Source: Erinaceus europaeus (lineage: Eukaryota > Chordata > Mammalia > Eulipotyphla > Erinaceidae). From it: a stretch of DNA of 64,000 bases. The stretch spans positions 96,973,141 to 97,037,140 of the forward strand of contig NC_080166.1 of the NCBI RefSeq assembly GCF_950295315.1. Reading direction: 5' to 3'. The translations under genes were made by a program, and so were the position numbers. Positions 55,193-64,000 of this stretch are shown piece by piece (within the stretch, counting starts at the first letter, position 1; every line of letters begins with the position of its first letter). The notes under the pieces were generated by a model that saw only the letters and a list, made by a program, of their open reading frames with translations, did not search any database and was not told the DNA's origin.

Positions 55193-57990
55193 GTCTATAT
55201 CTTTTCTTAGAATACATTATTGAGAAAATACTGTCTGCAACATATCTCAAACAAATTACCAAATGGCATTCAAAAAATAAAGACTATACATGCTTTTGGA
55301 GCTAACAGTGGCTTATCATATCATTCAGTTATTAGGAGGAGAGAAGGTATATAATTTATAGCCCGCTTCCAGCTCCAGATTTCTGATGTTTTCAATGTAG
55401 ATTGTGTTTACCATGTCTGGTAGGTCTGCTTTCTGTCAGTGCTGGTCATAGGTCAGCCATAAGGCATCTGTCTGCACTACAGAAGGTCATTCACTCTGAC
55501 TGTTCCCCTCTCTCCTCTCTTAATTCATTAAAGCAACTACACTGACCAGATGTGTTTTTAATGAGTCTCAGGGTCCCCAGATGAAAAGAATCATCAATAT
55601 ACTTTTTACAGCCCATTTGAGTAGTGATGCCCTTACAAATCAAGAAAACAGACGTGTCCTGACAAAGACAAGATCAAGACACTTTCAGTTATTGGCAAAG
55701 GCAAAGAGTTGAATGAGAGGTTTAAAATTGTTAATTCAAAAGATATGCATTCCTTTATCCCTGAGGAAATGTCTTGTTAAAATGTTGCCACATAAGCAGT
55801 GAACCAGTATCCATTATAATTCCTTTCAGAGGTTTCTTTATACACTTTTCATTTCCAAAATTGCAGAGGGACCGACACCTGCCAGAGTGGTGCAGGCACA
55901 TAATTGAAGTCTAAAATTGCAGAACATTACACTGAGGGTTGCTGCCTTCACACTGACACCAGAAAGAAGGAAGGAGAGACCTAGCAGAGAGCCACAGATA
56001 AAGGGAAGATCATGGCACTGAAGTCGTGCACACAGATTGTGAGATCGGGGGCATTTGGGAGGAAATATAAGTCCTGACTATGAGAAAAGAAACAGAGAAG
56101 AATGACGAATCCAAATACTTCGACAAAGTTGAAAAATGGAAAATCAACAGATAAGAAGGCTATAATCTGACCCAAAGTTTGTCTTCCTTGGCGTTCTTTG
56201 TTCTTACATTATGAAAAAATATTAAGTTTACATTGGAAATAGCACAGGTAAAGTAGGAAACTTAAAAATCCTAAATAGCAATACTATAGGGCTTAGAAAA
56301 TAGTCTTGGCAAATTAACAAAGGGTATGGGTCACCAATAATTGCCAAGACTTGACACTGTGTTTGGTTATGCAAAATCTCTGAACACTGAAGTGGCCTCT
56401 CCCTGGGATAAATCCACATGGAAAAACATATTTTAAAAAGAAATAGTATAACACCTAAACTTTCAAATTACCCACCTCATGAAAAGTAAAACATGAATTG
56501 AAAAGTGTTCTATCATAGACATGGATGTAAACATGGTCAAACTATAAAAGATTAAAAAAAATTGCAACTGGTTTCTAATACCTTGCAAAGGACTTCAGTT
56601 GAAAAATAATGATTGCATTTCATACTTTCACATCTGGCTATTCAACATATTTTGCATATGCAATACATGCGTGCATGATAAGGCATAAAAACTAAAAAAG
56701 CACAAAAGGATGACCCTTGTATGCAGTAAGTATCTCACTGTCACACTGTACAGGTTCAAACTTATGATTCTAACTGCTTGGGGTAGAGGCACTGACAAGG
56801 AGGCCCCAGAAGCTACTGGATCCTGCCTAGTACAGGCACTGCATCAGTCCTTTCCTCATTTTATTGGGCACCACCAGGGAACGGCTAGATCACAAACTAC
56901 AGTTTAGGTAGGAAAATAAACTTCGATTCAGCAAATTAACTTGCAGCCTCGCTCTCAATGACTAGGGTCTCAGGCTATTAAATTTGGAGTTTCAGAAACA
57001 CGGTCTAGCAAAGAACAACAGCTGCTGCAGGATCCCAATCCACAAAGCAACAGCAGATGCAGCATCTGGACCAGCAACTACCAAAGCTACAACAGTAAAT
57101 AAGGTGAAAGCCCTCATGCAATCCTACCCCCCAGAATTATTCTCCCCCAGCCTGCTAGGGTTTGCTGATAGGTAACTTCAGGAGGAAGACAAATGGCATA
57201 TATATATATATTGTTGGTTCAGGCAGGAGGCTGCAACCTTTGCTCTCTATTGCTGATACAGAGGCTAACATTGTTAGCTGGAAGTAAATGGGGATTTTAA
57301 TTGAAACACATACAACTATCTCCAACCAACCAGGGGTGGGGAGAGTCAGAGAATCTTTCTCAGTTACCTAATGAGCACCCAGCATGGCAGAGCTCTCTAC
57401 ATATGGTCTTCCATTAGCCTGAGCTTGTTTTGCAAACAAAATACTCAGAGAGAAATCCTTTCCACTCTAGCACATTTGGCATCACTTCCCAATACTGGCT
57501 CTATTAGCTAATGTGAAATACAAAGTGCAACTCAGGATCCTGTTTGTTTTTGTTTCCTAGAGAAAATGGAATAGAAATCATCATTTGAACATAAGAATTG
57601 CAGTATTTCTTTAAAGTAAATAACATGTTACTCAATATGATTTAATGTGTAACTACTGAAATAAATGTGGATTGCTCACATTGAAAGTCATTTTCATAGT
57701 CTTGCTTTTTCAAATTTACCTTAATACTTTAAAAGCATGCTTTGTTTTCTCCAGACTCTTTATTCAAGTAGTAGAAATAATTATATAGTCTTTCAATTTA
57801 GACTCTGATACCATACTCAAAGGGAAGATCCTCTTTAATCTGAAATTCTATTTACACAGTAAGATGGCTGATTCCACATGTAGATGTTTATTTAGAAGGC
57901 AAGAATAATTTTTATAAAGAGAAAAATGTCTTCAGTCATCATCAATCAAGTTAATTAGTCTTTTTAAAGACTACTGACGGTTTATACCTT
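55193..57990. other. Unique-looking DNA
   Basis: 2.8 kb without repeats I can name apart from a TA patch at about 57198-57211. 56740-57180 is less AT-rich and contains two short open frames (56710-56907, 56984-57175) with no known domain. No exon is convincing. Confidence 0.35.
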
Positions 57991-57991
57991 C

Positions 57992-58180
57992 TAATATATT
58001 GTATTTTTTGTTATTGCTACCAGGGCTATTGCTGGGGCTTTTTGTCAGTATTATGAATCCACTATTTCTGGTGGCCTTTTTTTTCCCTACTTATTTGATA
58101 GGACAGAGAGAAATTGGGAGGGGAGAGAAGATAGAGAAAGATAGAAACCTGCAGACATGCTTTGCTGCTCCATCTTACAT
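57992..58180 (-). mobile_element. tRNA-derived SINE, 3' half
   Basis: It has 'ttattgctaccagggctatt', 'tttctggtggccttttttt', 'ttgataggacagagagaaat' and 'aaacctgcagacatgctttg'; the tRNA head is absent. Confidence 0.8.
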
Positions 58181-58479
58181 AAGGTTAAACTAACAACCAT
58201 GACTATTTCCCTGATTTCAGTACAAATACATGAGTTGTTAATAATGGACAGAGAGAGCAGAAAGCAAAGCCCGTTAAAGGGATTTGCATCAGCAAGAAAA
58301 CAGACAGCTGAACTTTCTGTTTTCTTAGCAAGGTAGCTTTCAAGCATCTATAACAATCATGGTGCTATCTTAGGTACTGAGCAATAATCTCACAAGGAAG
58401 GAAAGCACATCCTTATTTTGTATTTAAATTTTATTACTAGACTTCAAACTGATGAATGTATAATGTATTTCATGTAGAT

Positions 58480-59495
58480 AAGGAATGGGGCAGAGAAGAA
58501 CTGGTCCCTGGGATTCCCATGTAGATATTATGGGCCTAGACCTCTAGCAGATCCCTCTCCTTACTGTTGTTGTCATCAGGATAGCATAGTGGACCCTCTT
58601 GTGGGTCTCTACAGGACCTTGCACTCAATGTGGAACAACATTGGTGGGTATTGACCCATTTTCCAAAGGGAGGTTGGGTCAGCATACTCTGACACTCCAG
58701 GAAGATGGGTCCTGCAATGAGTGCAGCCTATAATGTTCCTAGCTATGACTACAGAATTTGAGCGCAGACCTACAGGGATATGGAGGTTGCACAGGCTCCT
58801 GTGCAAAGATCAAATTGATTGGGCCCCAGATCAAATTGATGCGGTTTACAGTTAATAATATTTTTATACATTTTCCATCATTGGAAGCTACTCTTTTCTC
58901 TGATAGAACTTTCTAGTCCTATTTCCAACTCTGACACCATTTCCTCAGACAGTGCCTTTGGCCCACATGCATATTAACTGTTGGGCTTAGGCAAAAATTA
59001 GTAAAGTCATGGGGCCCTTGGAATATACCTAAAATAGACCTACTAGCTTTTTCTAAAATGGAGACCCCAAATCTCATAGGCTATAGTCTTACATTTAGAT
59101 TCCTGATTATTAAACGATTTGTTCTGCTTTATATCTTAATGAATTTTCTGCCATCAAGTTGCAGATGATGCCAACCTAACTTCCCTGGGTGGATGACCTC
59201 ACCAATGTGCCCTGGAACCCCACCTGTCCCACTAGGGAAAGATAGTAATAGGCTGGGAGTATGGCTCGACCTGTCAACACCCGTGTCCAGTGTAGAAGCA
59301 ATTGCAGAAGCCAGAGCTCCCAATTTCTGCTCCCCATAATGATCCTGAGTCTATGCTCCCAGAGTGATAAAGAACAGAAAAGCTTCCAATGGAGCAGATA
59401 GGATAAGGAACTCTGGTGGTGGTAATTGTGTGGAATTGTACCCCTCTTATACTATGGTCTTGTTGATCATTATATAATCAATAAAAAAAATCAGT
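58480..59495 (+). mobile_element. Old L1 3'UTR, long copy
   Basis: About 1 kb of the older 3'UTR: 'gcagagaagaactggtccct', 'ctacagggatatggaggttg', 'gcccttggaatatacctaaa', 'ccatcaagttgcagatgatg', 'gtgtggaattgtacccctct', tail 'aatcaataaaaaaaatc'. The copies at 22631, 28884 and 53830 are parts of the same consensus. Confidence 0.85.
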
Positions 59496-59529
59496 CAAAA
59501 AGGTAAGTTGCCTTTAAAACCAACATTAT

Positions 59530-59889
59530 GGGAGTCGGGCGGTGGCACAGTGGGTTAAGCGCACGTGGCGCAAAGCGCAGGGACCGCCATAAGGATCCCA
59601 GTTCGAGCCCCCGGCTCCCCACCTGCAGGGGAGTCACTTCACGGGCGATGGGTGAAGCAGGTCTGCAGGTGTCTATCTTTATCTCCCCTCTCTCTCTGTC
59701 TTCCCCTCCTCTCTCCATTTCTCTCTGTCCTATCCAACAACAAAGCAACGTCAACAATGGCAATAATAACCGCAACGAGGCTGCAACAACTAGGGCAACA
59801 AAAAGGGGGAAAAAAGGCCTCCAGGAGCGGTGGATTCATGGTGCAGGCACAGAGCCCAGCAATAACCCTGGAGGAAAAAAAAAAAAAAA
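59530..59889 (+). mobile_element. tRNA-derived SINE, long family, full length and young
   Basis: It has 'gggagtcgggcggtggcaca', 'gtgggttaagcgcacgtggc', 'agttcgagcccccggctccc', 'ggtctgcaggtgtctatctt' and the 3' extension 'ctccaggagcggtggattca', then poly-A. The flanks 'aacattat'/'acattata' suggest a short target duplication. Confidence 0.95.
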
Positions 59890-59897
59890 AACATTAT

Positions 59898-60450
59898 ATA
59901 AGTCAAAAGTAAACCATAAAGAAATAAAAATGGTTTCCCTATATTGAAAATAGTATGTGATAGTCCCACAAACTTGAAAATAAAAGAGAGAAATCAATTA
60001 CTTCTGTAGTTCACAAGTATGATTTAAAAAATTAAATGATACATAATTTTGATCTGCAAATGGCCAATTATGTTATGGATCTTGATTGTAGCTCACTGTT
60101 AAAACTGCTTTGGCTAATGGGCAGCAGGTATTGGAAACTTAACCTTTATGGTAGAGATCATTATAGGCAGACAGTAAGTTGGCCTTAAGATGTTAGAGTA
60201 AGGATTTGAATACCTCTGTCATCTTTCTGCATCTCAGCACTGTTTTTTGATAACTGAACCTTGATTCAACCAGAGACATTCAAAGTGTGGTATCCCAGAG
60301 ACCATATGCTTCAGAAATAAGGTCTGCTCAAGGAAAGGAAGATTTCTTAATTTGATCTGGAAAAAAATCACCAAAATCTCAGTGACTGAAAGCAATAACC
60401 AGAAAGCTAAATGGTTCTCTGACTCATGTATATCTTACCTCTTCCTTATT

Positions 60451-60497
<47 letters not shown>

Positions 60498-61040
60498 ATA
60501 CAACAGCTGAACATAGTAAACCTGCTTTCTGAAGTGAGGGTTTCTACTTACTTGGCTCTGAGAATTTAAAATTCCTGCTGTCAAAGCCACCGGAGTAAAA
60601 GTTGCTGAGATCAACTATGACTTCCTGGTTTATAGGCCTTAAGAGTTAATACATAATGAGAAATTCAAGGTCTCCTATTTTCTTCTGAGCTATTTATTAT
60701 AAAGGCTTAAGTAATTCATCTGGCCAGTCTGTGCCCTTGGGTCTGCACAGGTCTGTGATTTAGACAACACTATGGCATGATTAAATATGGTCCCTATTAA
60801 GTCAAGAACAGGAAGATAAAATAGAAATAGGGGACCTAATTCCTATATATAATGAGCTCAAATTACAACAGGGAGTATAGAAAATATCATACATTTTATA
60901 AGAACATTGTTAAAAAGAAGTAAAAACGATAAGGTGTTAGGTGGGCAGAGAGAACTAAAACTTGTAATGAACACATTATTATTATGTTAACCCACACACT
61001 ATGCAAAAAACCTTCATAAATAAATAAATATCTATTAGCC
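59898..61040. other. Unassigned stretch with GT repeat
   Basis: (GT)n at about 60453-60495. No gene recognised. Confidence 0.4.
60453..60495. repeat. (GT)n microsatellite
   Basis: About 21 GT units. Confidence 0.95.
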
Positions 61041-61165
61041 TCCAGGGAGATAGCTCAGCAAGTAGAGCACAGGACTTTAATGTATAAAATTCTAGTGCTG
61101 GTATGTCTGAGTGTTGTTCTGATATCTCTCTCTCTTACATAAAACAATAAACAAATATTTTAGAA
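61040..61165 (+). mobile_element. Short-family SINE
   Basis: It has 'cctccagggagatagctcag', 'caagtagagcacaggacttt', 'attctagtgctggtatgtct' and 'gagtgttgttctgatatctc', with a short A-rich tail. Confidence 0.75.
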
Positions 61166-62980
61166 AATTCTGAAACACAGGAAAGCCTTGGAGGCCCAAT
61201 TTTCTGCTATTTTCTTCAAAGTTTGCTTTTCATTTGCAAATTGTTTGGATTCAATTAAATCACTATGTAAGGAGGAAACAGTGTGAATGAGTATGTATAG
61301 TCACCCTCCAAACAAGTATCCACTATTTGAGGAATATAATAAACCCTTTTTAAAGAATAACAAATGGAAAAATCCAAAACTTCAATGAGTGATTTTTTAA
61401 AAAATGTTCTTGTGAACATCATGAGCCAAGCAGGCTGATGAGCAAATCTCTGAGTTTACCTCCATATTTGCTTTGGGGTTCTCTTCTCAACTAATGGAAT
61501 ACTTGGAGACATGCAGAATTAATTGCTTAGGTGAACTGCATCTTCCTTTCGATTCATTAAAATTTGCTCATGAAGGTGTGATCCTTCAGCTGAAAATCAC
61601 CTCATACTGCTTCCTGATACGGCCATGTATATCATAACGTGCTTATGTATTTAAAGGCTTCTCACTGTTTTCAAAGTTTGTGTTCAAGTACTTTGCTTAT
61701 CGAGGTTAGCACATGCTTTTTAAATAAACTTTTTGTCTTGTCACTAAGACTTCACTGAGGCTTAGTGTCTATGATTACACTACCTCTAGCAGACATTTTA
61801 TTCCTTTCAGTCAAAGATAGGAACACAGATGGAAAAAGAGAGAGATGCACGCATTATTCCACCACTTTGCATTGTCCTCTAGCAAGAGTGAATTCACAAA
61901 CTGGAAATCTTCAACCCTGTATATATGCTCTATTTCAAGAGGGTTTTTTTTTTTTTTACAGAATTGCAAAAAGTAAACAAAAACAAGGCTATTATAGCAA
62001 CCTCCACTCTCCTAAAATCATCAACCAGTTTCAACCAGTATTGCCTTTCTGCCCATCGTTGGTCTTTTTGGCTAGTTCGGGTACTCCATCTTGACAGGGT
62101 ATGCCATTGCAAATATAGAATCACCTGGATTATTTTCTTCGGTATCAGAGAAAGTTATAAAAATGCTTTACATAACTTTTCTACAGTGTTGACTCAGTAA
62201 AGTGAGATCAATTGCTTCAGTGGAGGAAGAAAGAGGAGTAAAGTATTTATTCCAACTCCTCTCATGAAGGAACGGTGAAGGATCTCATGATGCAAAATTC
62301 CAGTCAAAGAGGGAGTGACTTATACTGTCTTTATTGTACATCACCCTTAAGTGGAAATAATGAGTTCTCCTTTATCTTGATGCACGTATGTGGCTGATTC
62401 AGTCTACATGGAGCTACTCTGTCCTTAGGGCTGAAGACAAGAGTGTTTCCACTGAGCTACAATTTATACCACCATTAAATATTTTCTTGATTTTCATTAA
62501 AACACAAAAATCAGTTTTCTCTATCTAGTGGCAGATCAATTTAACTGAAATAAAAACTCTCCTGTAATTTACCCATACTTACTCAAAGGATTAGTGAGCT
62601 CTGTTAGGGAACAGATACTCTTCTGCTCATTAACATTCATGACCAAGAACCCTTCTGGTAGGGCTGGCTTCTGCGTTTGATAGAGCAATACTTAAAAGAA
62701 ATTGGCTTGTCTGTGAAACAGCTGCTCAGCGAAGCCACCGTGCAAGGGAATTGGTGATAATAAGATGATAATATTACAACTACTCTGGGAGTATAATGTT
62801 TTTTAAGTTACTTTGAGGTGTATAGCAGGGATGTAGGAATGGAAAGGAAAGAAAGGGTTGCACCTCACAGAGCCCACGAAGCTATGCCTCCCTAGTTTGG
62901 AAAGATCTATTCATAGAGGAAAACAGAATAGGAAGGAAGGGGAAACTGTAAGAAGGTAGCAAAGAAAAAGAAGGCAGAAG
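61166..62980. other. Unique-looking DNA
   Basis: 1.8 kb with no named repeat except a poly-T run at about 61945-61959. The overlapping open frames at 61765-62200 show no domain. Nothing supports a gene. Confidence 0.35.
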
Positions 62981-63190
62981 GGGAGTTGCAGGCAGTGGTG
63001 TACCTGGTGAAGTGCTCACACTACAGTTCACATGGACCCAGATTCAAGCCCCTGGCACGCACCTGCAGGGGGAAAGCTTCATGAGTGGTAAAGCAGGGTT
63101 GTAAGGATTTCTCTGTCATTTTCCCTCTCTATCTTCCCCTTCCCTCTCAATTTATGACTGTCAATATCCAATAAATAAGTAAAGATAATC
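62981..63190 (+). mobile_element. Diverged tRNA-derived SINE
   Basis: It has 'gggagttgcaggcagtggtg', 'acctggtgaagtgctcacac', 'agattcaagcccctggcacg' and 'acctgcagggggaaagcttc', tail 'atccaataaataagtaaaga'. Confidence 0.85.
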
Positions 63191-63210
63191 AAATTATAAA
63201 AAATAAGGCA

Positions 63211-63480
63211 GAGGGAGTCGGGTGGTAGCGCAGTGGGTTAAGCATACATGGCACGAAGTGCAAGGACCTGCGAAAGAGCCCCTCGGCTCCCCACCTGCAG
63301 AGGTGTCGCTTCACAGGTGGTGAAGCAGGTCTGCAGGTGTCTTTCTCTCCCCCTCTGTCTTCCCCCCTCCATTTCTCTCTGTCCAAACAACAACAACATC
63401 AGTAACAACAATAACAACTACAACAACAATAAAAAACAACAAGAGCAATAAAAGGGAAAATAAATAAATATAAAAAAATT
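63211..63480 (+). mobile_element. tRNA-derived SINE, young
   Basis: It has 'gggagtcgggtggtagcgca', 'gtgggttaagcatacatggc', 'ccacctgcagaggtgtcgct' and 'ggtctgcaggtgtctttctc'. A perfect 12-bp target duplication 'aaaaataaggca' flanks it (63199-63210 and 63481-63492). The CT-rich body is shortened and the B box region ('gagcccctcgg') is damaged. Confidence 0.93.
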
Positions 63481-63492
63481 AAAAATAAGGCA

Positions 63493-63640
63493 AAAAGGGA
63501 TGAAGGAAGAGAGATACAGAGAAAGGAAGGAGGAGGAGAGGAAGGGAGAAAGGGGTTAAGAAGGAATGAGAGAAGGATAGATGGAAGGAGAGAGCTAGGA
63601 AGAAATAAATGAAGAAGAAGGTGGGGAGGGGAGAAAAAAG
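63493..63640. repeat. GA-rich polypurine stretch
   Basis: Imperfect GGAA/GAGA repeats on the plus strand. The antisense open frame across it is low-complexity. Confidence 0.85.
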
Positions 63641-64000
63641 ACATAAATTTCAACTTTCCAAAGATCTAAGTTCTTTATGCATTTCAATTAAAGGCTCTAT
63701 TCCAACATTGTGCAAAGGCAGGCTATTTCTAATTTGTAAATCAGTTCACTAGTCCTGCCAAAGCTGAATCCCTGGTCAGCTAATTCTTATTTTTGGAAGT
63801 GTTGTCCATAGGGAGAATTGACAGATTACGTTCCAGTGCCTGGGAGACCATTTCTCTAATTTCTGAAATGCAATTCAGCATATTCTGACTCCAGAAATGT
63901 GTCTTTCAGCTGAAATGTGTGTCATTGAGGAGTTGGCCCACACAAACCTAAAGAGGATAATAACTAATCACTCAGTACAATTATCAACACAATGACCTTT
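63641..64000. other. Unassigned end of window
   Basis: No repeat or gene recognised. Confidence 0.35.

Noticed and set aside
56710..57175. Possible small exons
   Set aside because: Short frames without domain or consistent splice sites; not supportable from sequence alone.
61765..62200. Overlapping plus frames of 91-109 codons
   Set aside because: Two phases open over the same poly-T-containing sequence, no domain; chance.

Overview
The window reads as ordinary, repeat-dense mammalian intergenic or intronic DNA. I recognise no host protein-coding exon and no RNA gene. The organism is most likely a hedgehog (Erinaceus or a close relative). This inference rests on many copies of a tRNA-derived SINE, with a head of the type 'gtagcgcagtgggttaag' plus a 'ggttcgagccc' B box and a CT-rich body ending in an (A/C)-rich 'caacaa' tail. 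I associate this SINE with Erinaceidae from memory, not from a search. Both L1 elements have mammalian architecture (5'UTR, ORF1, ORF2, long 3'UTR, poly-A).

Layout. 1-2050: the 3' part of an LTR retrovirus-like element (GC-rich segment, tandemly repeated AT-rich segment, polypurine tract, 3' LTR). 2250-8520: SINEs of several families, an old L1 3' end split by a SINE, and simple repeats. 8531-16398: a full-length L1 with two 5'UTR monomer-like repeats, an intact 304-residue ORF1, and an ORF2 broken by a solo LTR and small lesions. 16400-24950: SINEs, MIR-like and L1 3' fragments, and a second solo LTR of the same family with a perfect 6-bp target duplication. 24950-26825: two SINEs. The second is split by a 1.25-kb CpG-rich insertion that encodes, on the minus strand, the C-terminal half of a reverse transcriptase of the jockey/CR1-like type, which is not a usual young mammalian element. 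26825-42800: SINEs, L1 ends, a plus-strand LTR and simple repeats. 42814-43270: a minus-strand LTR. 43430-50484: a second L1 of the same subfamily, more degraded. 50485-64000: mostly unrecognised AT-rich sequence with two old L1 3' ends and a few SINEs.

The parts do not form a pathway; they are a record of successive transposition. The two L1s would have supplied the machinery that copied the SINEs: several SINEs and one L1 3' fragment have clear target-site duplications of 12-17 bp. The LTRs with 6-bp duplications come from a separate retroviral integrase. The jockey-like fragment is the least expected object and the best candidate for something undescribed here, possibly a trace of horizontal transfer.
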